64,000 nucleotides of DNA from Curvibacter microcysteis. GTDB lineage: Bacteria; Pseudomonadota; Gammaproteobacteria; Burkholderiales; Burkholderiaceae_C. The position numbers and the translations under genes were made by a program. Location: the NCBI RefSeq assembly GCF_028649455.1, contig NZ_JAQSIO010000003.1, positions 186,001 through 250,000 on the forward strand. The letters run 5' to 3'. The notes beneath the pieces were generated by a model that ran no database searches, was not told where the DNA came from, and saw nothing but the letters and a program-made list of their open reading frames with translations. Below are positions 34,261 through 43,074 of the stretch, in pieces. Numbering within the stretch: the first letter of the stretch is position 1; every line of letters starts with the position of its first letter.

Positions 34261-34546
34261 AGCGAGCGAACGCGCGCTCCCGGTGCGCTCGCCCCAGCCC
34301 TGTGCAAAAGGGGCTGCCCAGGCATGGCGGGCGGGGCCAATCGCGCACCGCGCTGGCGTCTCTACGTACTTTCGCGCACCAAGACAAGTCAGACATTCCT
34401 GTCCCTGGGCTGGGATTAGTGGCACAATCGCGTCCGCATAAGGCCCTTCCCCAGCCACTGTCGCATCCGCCAACCGGTTCAGCCGTGTCGCGGAAGGTTT
34501 ACTAACCAGCTAATGTTTCCCTCAGGGAAGCGGAGGTCAGCGGAAT

Positions 34547-37423
34547 ATGAGCGATTCTTCGTCTGTCTACCAAGCCTACCAAGGCAACACCTATCTCTTC
34601 GGGGGCAACGCGCCCTACGTTGAAGAGATGTACGAAAACTACCTGGCCAACCCCGGTAGCGTGCCTGACAACTGGCGCGATTACTTCGACGCCCTGCAGC
34701 ACGTGCCTGCCGTCGACGGCTCCAATGCCCGTGACGTGCCCCACCTGCCCGTCATCAACGCTTTCGCCGAACGCGCCAAGCAAGGTCAAACCAAGGTTGT
34801 CTTGGCCAGTGCCGACGCCGAAATGGGCCGCAAGCGCACCGCTGTTCAACAACTGATCGCTGCTTACCGCAACGTCGGCGCTCGTTGGGCCGACCTGGAT
34901 CCGCTCAAGCGCACCGAGCGCGCTCAAATTCCGCAACTCGAAACCTCTTACTACGGCTTCACCGATGCCGACCAAGAGACCGTGTTCAACATCAGCAACA
35001 CCTTCTTCGGCAAGGACACCATGTCCCTGCGCGAGTTGCTGAACGCCCTGCGTGAAACCTACTGCGGCACCATTGGCGCCGAGTACATGCACACCACCGA
35101 CCAGGACCAAAAGGCCTGGTGGCAAAAGAAGCTGGAAAGCATTCGCAGCAAGCCGAATTTCGGCGCTGACAAAAAGAAGCACATCCTCGACCGCCTGACC
35201 GCTGCCGAAGGCCTGGAACGTTACCTGCACACCAAGTACGTCGGTCAAAAGCGCTTCTCGCTCGAAGGCGGTGAGAGCTTCATCGCGGCCATGGACGAGC
35301 TGATCCAATCGGCTGGCGCCAAGGGCGTGCAAGAAATCGTCATCGGCATGGCCCACCGCGGCCGTCTGAACGTGCTGGTCAACACCCTGGGCAAGATGCC
35401 CAAGGACCTGTTCGCCGAGTTCGACCACACCGCGCCTGAAGAACTGCCGGCCGGTGACGTGAAGTACCACCAAGGTTTCAGCTCCGACGTGACCACCCCT
35501 GGCGGCCCGGTTCACCTGTCGCTGGCCTTCAACCCCTCGCACCTGGAAATCGTCAACCCGGTGGTCGAAGGCTCGGTGCGTGCCCGCATGGACCGCCGCA
35601 ACGACCCGCTGGGCAACCAAGTGCTGCCGGTGCTGGTGCACGGTGACGCTGCTTTCGGCGGTCAAGGCGTGAACCAGGAAACCCTGGCCCTGGCCCAAAC
35701 CCGTGGCTACACCACGGGCGGCACGGTGCACATCATCATCAACAACCAGATCGGTTTCACCACCAGCGACCCGCGCGACATGCGCTCCAGCGCGTTCTGC
35801 ACCGACATCGTCAAGATGGTCGAGGCCCCGGTGCTGCACGTCAACGGTGACGATCCTGAAGCCGTCGTGCTGGCCATGCAACTGGCGCTTGAATTCCGCA
35901 TGGAATTCCGCCAGGACGTGGTCGTGGACATCACTTGCTTCCGCAAGCTGGGCCACAACGAGCAAGACACCCCCAGCCTGACCCAGCCGCTGATGTACAA
36001 GAAGATCGCCGCCCACCCGGGCACGCGCCGTCTGTACGCCGACAAGCTGGCCACCCAAGGCCTGGGCGCGACCCTGGGCGACGACATGGTCAAGGAATAC
36101 CGTGCCGCCATGGATGCCGGCCGCCACACCGTTGACCCGGTGCTGACGAACTTCAAGAGCAAGTTCGCCGTGGACTGGAGCCCTTACCTGGGCAAGAAGT
36201 GGACCGACGCGGGTGACACCGCCATCCCGGCTGCCGAATGGCACCGTCTGGCCACCAAGATCACCACCATCCCGGCCAGCGTGACCCCGCACCAGCTCGT
36301 GAAGAAGGTGTACGACGACCGCGCTGCCATGGGCCGTGGTGACATCCCAGTGGACTGGGGCATGGGTGAAACCATGGCCTTTGCCTCCCTGGTGGCCAGT
36401 GGCTACCCCGTGCGTCTGTCCGGCGAAGATTGCGGCCGTGGCACCTTCACCCACCGCCATGCCGTGATTCACGACCAAAACCGTGAAAAGTGGGACACCG
36501 GTACCTACCTGCCGCTGCAAAACGTGGCTGAGAACCAAGCCCCGTTCGTGGTCATCGACTCCATCCTGTCTGAAGAGGCGGTGCTGGGCTTTGAGTACGG
36601 CTACGCCTCCAACGACCCCAACACCCTGGTGATCTGGGAAGCCCAGTTCGGCGACTTCGCCAACGGCGCCCAAGTGGTGATCGACCAGTTCATCGCTTCG
36701 GGTGAAGTGAAGTGGGGCCGCGTCAATGGTCTGACCCTGATGCTGCCGCACGGCTACGAAGGCCAAGGCCCTGAGCACAGCTCGGCCCGCCTGGAGCGCT
36801 TCATGCAGCTGTCGGCCGACACCAACATGCAAGTGGTGCAACCGACGACCGCCAGCCAGATCTTCCACGTCCTGCGTCGTCAGATGGTGCGCAACCTGCG
36901 CAAGCCGCTGATCATCATGACGCCCAAGTCGCTGCTGCGTAACAAGGACGCCACCTCCCCGCTGGTCGAATTCACCAAGGGCAGCTTCCAGACCGTCATT
37001 GGCGACCAGAAGGACGAAGTCAGCAAGAAGGCCGACAAGGTCAAGCGCGTCATCGCCTGCTCGGGCAAGGTTTACTACGACCTGGCCAAGAAGCGCGACG
37101 AAAAGGGGGCCGACGACGTGGCCGTGATTCGCGTCGAACAGCTCTACCCCTTCCCGCACAAGGCTTTTGCCGCTGAGCTCAAGAAGTACCCGAACGCCAC
37201 CGAAATCGTGTGGTGCCAGGACGAGCCGCAAAACCAAGGTGCTTGGTTCTTCGTGCAGCACTACATCCACGAAAACATGCTGGACGGCCAGAAGCTGGGT
37301 TACTCGGGTCGCGCAGCATCTGCTTCGCCGGCCGTGGGTTACTCGCACCTGCACCAGGAACAACAAAAGGCGCTGGTCGACGGCGCTTTCGCCAAGCTCA
37401 AGGGTTTTGTGCTGACCAAGTAA
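34547..37423 (+). CDS. sucA: 2-oxoglutarate dehydrogenase E1 component
   Basis: This 958-residue thiamine-diphosphate enzyme of the TCA cycle decarboxylates 2-oxoglutarate and passes succinyl to SucB. The start MSDSSSVYQAYQGNTYLFGG includes the short E2-binding tail. IGMAHRGRLNVLVN and the ThDP motif GDAAFGGQGVNQETLAL extend to INNQIGFTTSDP. The transketolase-like part has RLSGEDCGRGTFTHRHAV and GQGPEHSSARLERFMQL. Codon use is strongly biased, indicating high expression. GGAGGT lies upstream of the ATG. It is followed by sucB (48 bases) and lpdA. Confidence 0.97.
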   Translation: MSDSSSVYQAYQGNTYLFGGNAPYVEEMYENYLANPGSVPDNWRDYFDALQHVPAVDGSNARDVPHLPVINAFAERAKQGQTKVVLASADAEMGRKRTAVQQLIAAYRNVGARWADLDPLKRTERAQIPQLETSYYGFTDADQETVFNISNTFFGKDTMSLRELLNALRETYCGTIGAEYMHTTDQDQKAWWQKKLESIRSKPNFGADKKKHILDRLTAAEGLERYLHTKYVGQKRFSLEGGESFIAAMDELIQSAGAKGVQEIVIGMAHRGRLNVLVNTLGKMPKDLFAEFDHTAPEELPAGDVKYHQGFSSDVTTPGGPVHLSLAFNPSHLEIVNPVVEGSVRARMDRRNDPLGNQVLPVLVHGDAAFGGQGVNQETLALAQTRGYTTGGTVHIIINNQIGFTTSDPRDMRSSAFCTDIVKMVEAPVLHVNGDDPEAVVLAMQLALEFRMEFRQDVVVDITCFRKLGHNEQDTPSLTQPLMYKKIAAHPGTRRLYADKLATQGLGATLGDDMVKEYRAAMDAGRHTVDPVLTNFKSKFAVDWSPYLGKKWTDAGDTAIPAAEWHRLATKITTIPASVTPHQLVKKVYDDRAAMGRGDIPVDWGMGETMAFASLVASGYPVRLSGEDCGRGTFTHRHAVIHDQNREKWDTGTYLPLQNVAENQAPFVVIDSILSEEAVLGFEYGYASNDPNTLVIWEAQFGDFANGAQVVIDQFIASGEVKWGRVNGLTLMLPHGYEGQGPEHSSARLERFMQLSADTNMQVVQPTTASQIFHVLRRQMVRNLRKPLIIMTPKSLLRNKDATSPLVEFTKGSFQTVIGDQKDEVSKKADKVKRVIACSGKVYYDLAKKRDEKGADDVAVIRVEQLYPFPHKAFAAELKKYPNATEIVWCQDEPQNQGAWFFVQHYIHENMLDGQKLGYSGRAASASPAVGYSHLHQEQQKALVDGAFAKLKGFVLTK

Positions 37424-37471
37424 GGTCATCTCTACCCCCTCGAACCAGAACAAGATACTGAAAGAATTGAA

Positions 37472-38725
37472 ATGGCAATCGTAGAAGTCAAAGTCCCCCA
37501 GCTGTCTGAATCCGTGGCCGAAGCCACCATGCTGAACTGGAAGAAGAAGGCCGGCGAAGCCGTGACCGCCGACGAAATCCTGATCGAGATCGAAACCGAC
37601 AAGGTCGTGCTCGAAGTGCCGGCGCCCGCCTCGGGCGTGCTGGCCGAGATCGTGCAAGGCGACGGCGCCACCGTCACTGCCGACCAGTTGATCGCTCGCA
37701 TCGACACCGAAGGCAAGGCTGGCGCAGCCGCTCCTGCCGCCGCCGCCCCGGCCGCTGCACCTGCTGCCGCCCCGGCTGCTGCTGCCGTTTCGGCCTCCAA
37801 GGCTGATGTGGCCATGCCCGCCGCCGCCAAGCTGCTCGCCGACAACGGCCTGTCGGTCAGTGCCGTCGCTGGCACCGGCAAGGACGGTCGCGTCACCAAG
37901 GGTGATGTGCTGGGTGCGGTCGCTGCTGGCGCCAAGCCGGCTGCCGCTCCGTCGGTGATCCCGACGGGTGCTCCCACCAAGTCGCTGCCGCAAGTGGCTG
38001 CACCGGCTGCCCCGAGCCTGGGCGATCGCCCGGAACAACGCGTGCCGATGAGCCGCCTGCGTGCCCGCGTGGCCGAGCGTCTGCTGCAATCGCAATCGAC
38101 CAACGCCATCCTGACCACCTTCAACGAAGTGAACATGGCCCCGGTCATGGACATGCGCAAGAAGTTCCAGGACGCTTTCACCAAGGAACACGGCGTCAAG
38201 ATCGGCTTCATGAGCTTCTTCGTCAAGGCTGCCGTGCACGCCCTGAAGAAGTACCCGGTGCTGAACGCTTCGGTCGACGGCAACGACATCGTCTACCACG
38301 GCTACTTCGACATCGGTATCGCTGTCGGTTCGCCGCGTGGCCTGGTGGTGCCGATCCTGCGCAACGCCGACCAAATGAGCTTTGCCGACATCGAAAAGAA
38401 GATCGCTGAATTCGGCCAAAAGGCCAAGGACGGCAAGCTGGGCATTGAAGAAATGACCGGCGGTACCTTCTCGATCTCCAACGGCGGTACCTTCGGCTCC
38501 ATGCTGTCGACCCCCATCATCAACCCGCCGCAATCGGCCATCCTGGGCGTGCACGCGACCAAGGACCGCGCCGTGGTCGAAAACGGTCAAGTGGTGGTTC
38601 GCCCGATCAACTACCTGGCCATGTCCTATGACCACCGCATCATCGACGGCCGCGAAGCCGTGCTGGGCCTGGTCGCCATGAAGGAAGCGCTGGAAGATCC
38701 GTCGCGCCTGCTGTTCGACATCTGA
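37472..38725 (+). CDS. sucB: Dihydrolipoamide succinyltransferase (E2 of 2-oxoglutarate dehydrogenase)
   Basis: This 417-residue E2 core protein has an N-terminal lipoyl domain with the lipoylated lysine in [13 protein letters not shown] (about residue 43). An Ala/Pro-rich linker precedes the peripheral subunit-binding domain ([20 protein letters not shown]). The catalytic domain ends in [17 protein letters not shown], where the His and Asp of HRxxDG are catalytic. It carries succinyl from SucA to CoA. It is co-transcribed with sucA; a terminator-like hairpin separates it from lpdA. Confidence 0.97.
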   Translation: MAIVEVKVPQLSESVAEATMLNWKKKAGEAVTADEILIEIETDKVVLEVPAPASGVLAEIVQGDGATVTADQLIARIDTEGKAGAAAPAAAAPAAAPAAAPAAAAVSASKADVAMPAAAKLLADNGLSVSAVAGTGKDGRVTKGDVLGAVAAGAKPAAAPSVIPTGAPTKSLPQVAAPAAPSLGDRPEQRVPMSRLRARVAERLLQSQSTNAILTTFNEVNMAPVMDMRKKFQDAFTKEHGVKIGFMSFFVKAAVHALKKYPVLNASVDGNDIVYHGYFDIGIAVGSPRGLVVPILRNADQMSFADIEKKIAEFGQKAKDGKLGIEEMTGGTFSISNGGTFGSMLSTPIINPPQSAILGVHATKDRAVVENGQVVVRPINYLAMSYDHRIIDGREAVLGLVAMKEALEDPSRLLFDI

Positions 38726-38769
38726 GCGGGTTTGAGTGACCCCTGCAGACCGGCCTGACCGGTTTGCCT

Positions 38770-38817
38770 AACCCACTCCGGTTGTCGCCTCGGCTGACGC
38801 GCAGCCGGGTGGGTTTT
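38770..38817 (+). terminator. Terminator-like hairpin between sucB and lpdA
   Basis: AACCCAC-T-CCGG pairs with CCGG-GTGGGTT (one bulged T, 38770-38815) and is followed by TT. The loop contains CGGCT, which can pair with AGCCG, an alternative inner stem. It may reduce lpdA transcription relative to sucAB, or be an mRNA-stabilising structure, because the T-run is short. Confidence 0.6.
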
Positions 38818-38842
38818 GTTTCAACTGATTCAAGAGATTTTT

Positions 38843-40270
38843 ATGAGCAAACAATTTGACGTCATCGTGATCGGCGGCGGCCCTGGCGGCTACATCGCGG
38901 CCATCCGCGCAGCCCAACTGGGCTTCCAGGTCGCATGTATCGACGAATGGAAGAACGAAAAGGGTGGCCCGGCCCCCGGCGGCACCTGCACCAACGTCGG
39001 TTGCATTCCGTCCAAGGCCCTGCTGCAGTCGTCCGAGCACTTCGAGCAAGCGAACCACCACTTTGCCGACCACGGCATCAAGGTGTCGGACGTCAGCATC
39101 GATGTGGCCAAGATGATCGGCCGCAAGGACACCGTCGTGAAGCAAAACAACGACGGCATCCTGTACTTGTTCAAGAAGAACAAGGTCAGCTTCTTCCATG
39201 GCCGTGGCTCTTTCGCCAAGGCCGTCGAAGGCGGTTACGAAATCCAGGTCGCTGGCAGCGCCAACGAAACCCTGACCGGCAAGCAGATCATCATCGCCAC
39301 GGGCTCCAACGCCCGCGCGCTGCCGGGTACCCCGTTTGATGAAGTCAAGGTGCTGTCGAACGACGGCGCCCTGCGCATCAACGCTGTGCCGAAGAAGCTG
39401 GCCCTGATCGGCTCTGGCGTGATCGGCCTCGAAATGGGCTCGGTCTGGCGCCGTCTGGGCTCTGAAGTCACCATCCTCGAAGGTCTGCCGACCTTCCTGG
39501 GCGCGGTCGACGAACAGATCGCCAAGGAAGCCAAGAAGGCCTTCGACAAGCAAGGCCTGAAGATCGAACTCGGCGTCAAGGTCGGCGAGATCAAGACCAC
39601 CGACGCGGGCGTCAGCGTGGCCTACACCAACGCCAAGGGTGAAGCCCTGTCGCTGGACGTGGACAAGCTGATCGTCTCGATCGGCCGCGTGCCCAACACC
39701 ATCGGCCTCAATGTCGAAGCGGTGGGCCTGCAACTCGACGAGCGCGGTGCCATCGTGGTCGACGGCGACTGCAAGACCAACCTGCCGGGCGTGTGGGCCG
39801 TGGGTGACGTGGTGCGTGGCCCGATGCTGGCGCACAAGGCGGAAGAAGAAGGTGTGGCCGTGGCTGAGCGCATTGCCGGCCAACATGGTCACGTCAACTT
39901 CAACACCATTCCCTGGGTCATCTACACCAGCCCGGAAATCGCCTGGGTCGGCCGCACCGAGCAGCAGCTCAAGGCCGATGGCGTCAAGTACAAGGCCGGC
40001 ACCTTCCCGTTCCTGGCCAACGGCCGTGCCCGCGCCTTGGGCGACACCACCGGCATGGTGAAGTTCTTGGCTGACGCCACCACCGACGAAATCCTGGGCG
40101 TTCACATCGTGGGCCCGATGGCCAGCGAGCTGATAGCCGAAGCCGTGGTCGCCATGGAGTTCAAGGCCAGCGCCGAAGACATCGCGCGCATCTGCCACGC
40201 CCACCCCTCGCTGTCGGAAGCGACCAAAGAAGCTGCGCTGGCTGTTGACAAGCGCACGCTGAACTTCTGA
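38843..40270 (+). CDS. lpdA: Dihydrolipoyl dehydrogenase
   Basis: This 475-residue FAD disulfide oxidoreductase (E3) reoxidises the lipoyl group of SucB using NAD. The FAD-binding motif [20 protein letters not shown] is at the N-terminus. The redox disulfide [16 protein letters not shown] is near residues 49-64, the NAD motif [17 protein letters not shown] near 190, and the C-terminal His-Glu pair is in [10 protein letters not shown]. The ATG at 38843 is chosen because the flavin motif follows closely, although a longer frame exists. It lies downstream of sucAB and a hairpin. Confidence 0.96.
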   Translation: MSKQFDVIVIGGGPGGYIAAIRAAQLGFQVACIDEWKNEKGGPAPGGTCTNVGCIPSKALLQSSEHFEQANHHFADHGIKVSDVSIDVAKMIGRKDTVVKQNNDGILYLFKKNKVSFFHGRGSFAKAVEGGYEIQVAGSANETLTGKQIIIATGSNARALPGTPFDEVKVLSNDGALRINAVPKKLALIGSGVIGLEMGSVWRRLGSEVTILEGLPTFLGAVDEQIAKEAKKAFDKQGLKIELGVKVGEIKTTDAGVSVAYTNAKGEALSLDVDKLIVSIGRVPNTIGLNVEAVGLQLDERGAIVVDGDCKTNLPGVWAVGDVVRGPMLAHKAEEEGVAVAERIAGQHGHVNFNTIPWVIYTSPEIAWVGRTEQQLKADGVKYKAGTFPFLANGRARALGDTTGMVKFLADATTDEILGVHIVGPMASELIAEAVVAMEFKASAEDIARICHAHPSLSEATKEAALAVDKRTLNF

Positions 40271-40275
40271 TTCGC

Positions 40276-41385
40276 ATGTCGGGATCTGATGCCGTTCTCT
40301 CCGCCTACCAGGCGGAGCTTCAAGCGCGGGGTTTCCAAAGTGACCCCGCGCAGCTTCGGGCCGTCGAGGCCTTGCAACGCTGCGCCAACGAGTGGGCTGA
40401 CTACAAGGAAAAGCGCTCCAATTCGCTCAAGAAGCTGATCAATCGGCCACAGATCCCGCGTGGCGTGTACATGTATGGCGGGGTCGGGCGGGGCAAAAGC
40501 TTTCTGATGGATTGCTTTTTCAACGCCGTCCCGCTGCGCCGCAAGGTGCGCCTGCATTTTCATGAGTTCATGCGTGAAGTCCACCGCGAGTTGGTGGCCT
40601 TGCAAGGCACGGTGAACCCTTTGGATGTGCTGGGCGCGCGCATTGCCAAGCGCTACAAGCTGATTTGTTTTGACGAGTTCCACGTGGCGGACATCACCGA
40701 CGCCATGATCCTGCACCGCTTGCTGGTCGCCTTGTTCGACAACGGCGTGGGCTTTGTCACCACGTCAAATTTCAAGCCGGACGCGCTGTACCCCGATGGG
40801 CTGCACCGCGACCGCATCCTGCCCGCCATCGACCTGCTCAACCAGCGCATGGAAGTGGTCAATGTGGACAACGGCACCGACTACCGTCGGCGCACGCTGG
40901 AGCAGGTCAATGCCTACATGACGCCCCTGGGCGCCCAGGCCGACGCGGACATGCGCGAGGCCTTTGAGCGCCTGGCTGAGGTCAAGGAAGAAGACCCCAT
41001 CATGCGCATCGAGTCGCGTGAAATCCATGCCCTGCGCAAGGCCGGTGGCGTGGTGTGGTTTGACTTCAAAACCCTGTGCGGCGGGCCGCGTTCGCAAAAC
41101 GATTACCTCGAAATCGCCACCCAGTTCCACACGGTGCTGCTCAGCAGCGTGCCCCACATGCCGGTGCGCATGGCGTCTGAGGCGCGGCGTTTTACCTGGC
41201 TGGTCGATGTGCTGTATGACCGCCGTGTCAAGCTGATCATGTCGGCAGCCGTGGCGCCGGAAGAGCTCTACACCGAAGGGCCCATGTCGCATGAGTTTCC
41301 GCGCACCGTGTCGCGTCTCAACGAGATGCGTTCGGCTGAGTTCCTGGCGCTGGAACGCCGCGTGGTCGACACGGGGCTGACATGA
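40276..41385 (+). CDS. zapE: AFG1-family ATPase ZapE
   Basis: This 369-residue AFG1/ZapE ATPase associates with the division ring under stress. Walker A is MYGGVGRGKSFLMD (about 65-78) and Walker B is LICFDEFHVAD. The sensor region contains FVTTSNFKPDALYPDGLHRD and the C-terminal part VWFDFKTLCGGPRSQNDYLEI. Length and motifs are normal. It follows lpdA after five bases, so it is probably transcribed with it. Its stop overlaps the next start (ATGA). Confidence 0.92.
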   Translation: MSGSDAVLSAYQAELQARGFQSDPAQLRAVEALQRCANEWADYKEKRSNSLKKLINRPQIPRGVYMYGGVGRGKSFLMDCFFNAVPLRRKVRLHFHEFMREVHRELVALQGTVNPLDVLGARIAKRYKLICFDEFHVADITDAMILHRLLVALFDNGVGFVTTSNFKPDALYPDGLHRDRILPAIDLLNQRMEVVNVDNGTDYRRRTLEQVNAYMTPLGAQADADMREAFERLAEVKEEDPIMRIESREIHALRKAGGVVWFDFKTLCGGPRSQNDYLEIATQFHTVLLSSVPHMPVRMASEARRFTWLVDVLYDRRVKLIMSAAVAPEELYTEGPMSHEFPRTVSRLNEMRSAEFLALERRVVDTGLT

Positions 41386-42059
41386 GTCCGGTCTGGCGCT
41401 CGGCTGCCCTGGCGTGGGCTTTGTGTGGGGCGCTCGGTGCATTCGCCGACACCCCCAGCGTTGCCCCAGTGAACCCCGTGGAGGTCGAACGGCTGCGCAT
41501 CGAGCAAGAGCGGGCCGCTGAAATGCTGCGCCAGCAGGGGGTCGAGTCTGGTTGCTACCAGCGTTTCGCGGTCAACGACTGTCTGATCCAAAGCCGGATC
41601 AAGCACCGCGAGGTGCTGTCTGACCTCAAGCGCCAAGAGGTCCAGCTCAACGACCGGGAACGCCGCTTTCGTTCCGCTGAGCAATTGCGCCGGATCGAGG
41701 AAAAGGTGTCTTCCCCTGAGCGCGACATCGATTTGATGAACCGTGAGCAACAAGCCCAGCGCACGGAGCGTGATCGCCAGGAAAACGCCCAGAAGAAGGC
41801 GACTGATGCCGTCAACCAGGTGAAGGAGCGGGCTGACCGCCGCGCCGAGCAACAGCGCCGCCTGGAGCAGGCTCAACAAGAAGACGCGGACCGACAACTC
41901 AAGGCCCAAGCGGCGGCCGACGAGAAAAAGCGCTACGACGACAAGGTGCGCGATGCGGCTCAGCATCGGCAGCAGCTGGAGCAGGACCTGAAGAACCGGG
42001 CCGGCGCTCGCGCAGCGCCTTTGCCCTCGCCCAGCGCGGTGCCCGCCGTCAAGCCCTGA
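41382..42059 (+). CDS. Hypothetical periplasmic coiled-coil protein
   Basis: This 225-residue protein has a predicted signal peptide (MSPVWRSAALAWALCGALGAFA, cleaved near residue 22). It is otherwise dominated by charged heptad-like sequence rich in Glu, Arg, Gln and Lys (for example RRAEQQRRLEQAQQEDADRQ), strongly suggesting a long coiled coil. Two cysteines near residues 58 and 67 (SGCYQRFAVNDCLIQ) may form a disulfide. A Pro/Ala tail ends it. No family is recognised. It is translationally coupled to zapE, which hints at an envelope or division role without proving it. Confidence 0.75.
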   Translation: MSPVWRSAALAWALCGALGAFADTPSVAPVNPVEVERLRIEQERAAEMLRQQGVESGCYQRFAVNDCLIQSRIKHREVLSDLKRQEVQLNDRERRFRSAEQLRRIEEKVSSPERDIDLMNREQQAQRTERDRQENAQKKATDAVNQVKERADRRAEQQRRLEQAQQEDADRQLKAQAAADEKKRYDDKVRDAAQHRQQLEQDLKNRAGARAAPLPSPSAVPAVKP

Positions 42060-42133
42060 GCCCTGAGCCGGGCCAATCAACCGCTGTTTTCAGGCGGGGG
42101 CTGGGTGTTGGCTTGGAGTTGGGAGGCCCGGTG

Positions 42134-42916
42134 TCAGGGCTGGGGTTTGGCAGCGGGCGCCGCCAGAGGCTCAACCCGCACCACCACCAAAGACAGGTTG
42201 TCGCCGCCGCCGCGCGCACGTTGGCGCGCTTTGTCGATCAAGAACTCGGTGGCTTCACGCGGTGACAGGCCGGCCAGCACCGAGCCCAGCTCGGCCGAGG
42301 TGAAGTAGTGCCAGACCCCGTCGCTGCAGGCCATCAGGGTGTCACCGGGCCGCAGGCACCTGATTTGGTGGCGAGCCATGGGAGGCTCGGCTTCGGTGCC
42401 CAGGCAGCCCACCAGGATGTTGGACTGGGGGTGGCTGTTGGCCTGCTCTTCGCTGATCTCGCCGCGCTCGACCAAGGCTTGCACATAGGAGTGGTCCAGT
42501 GTGCGCTTGACCAATTGACCCTCGTGGAAGTGGTAGATGCGCGAGTCACCGGTGTGCATCCAGTGGCACTCGCCATTGGGCATGATGAGAAAGGCGGCCA
42601 GGGTGCTGTGGGGCTCCTGCTCCGCCGAGATAGCGGTCAGCTTGATCACCAGGTGGGCTTCGTGCACCAGTTGTTCGAGCAGGGACGACGGTGTGTCATC
42701 CTCTGGCGCGAAGCGCTCAAACAGTTGGCGTGCGCTCATCATGACCTGGTCGGACGCCTTGCGCCCGCCACTGCGGCCCCCCATGCCATCGGCCACCACA
42801 GCCAGCACGCAGCCGTTGACGCGCGGGTGGCTCAGCAAGGCCACCTGATCCTGTTGGTATTCTCGATCGCCCTTGTGGATGCCGGTCGAAGCGGTAAGTC
42901 GGTAACCTTGGGTCAT
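42134..42916 (-). CDS. PP2C-family serine/threonine protein phosphatase
   Basis: This 260-residue PPM phosphatase has all the usual metal-binding motifs: GDREYQQDQVALL near the start, VLAVVADGMGGRSGG (the DGMGG Asp), HTGDSRIYHFHEG, LMACSDGVWHYF and the terminal GGGDNLSLVVVRVEP. It removes phosphate from Ser/Thr residues in a two-metal reaction. No membrane segment is seen. The ATG at 42916 is chosen because the family N-terminus begins shortly after it; the longer frame overlaps the divergent helicase promoter region. No kinase partner lies in the window. Confidence 0.92.
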   Translation of the reverse strand: MTQGYRLTASTGIHKGDREYQQDQVALLSHPRVNGCVLAVVADGMGGRSGGRKASDQVMMSARQLFERFAPEDDTPSSLLEQLVHEAHLVIKLTAISAEQEPHSTLAAFLIMPNGECHWMHTGDSRIYHFHEGQLVKRTLDHSYVQALVERGEISEEQANSHPQSNILVGCLGTEAEPPMARHQIRCLRPGDTLMACSDGVWHYFTSAELGSVLAGLSPREATEFLIDKARQRARGGGDNLSLVVVRVEPLAAPAAKPQP

Positions 42917-43074
42917 GATGTGGGGCGTCAACCAGCAGGAAATTCGGTGAACAGAGCGCTCTATTATCGTGTCAAGAAATGTTTCCGTCGTGACGATTGG
43001 CGGTTCAATCTGGGGGGTAAAACCGACTTGCAAGGCGTCCAATCTCGACGCGCGCCCATTTGGCGGGAGTCCGC

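Noticed and set aside
34502-38635. A 1377-codon open frame antisense to sucA-sucB.
   Set aside because: It is a shadow of two strongly biased, highly expressed genes, with no recognisable domain.
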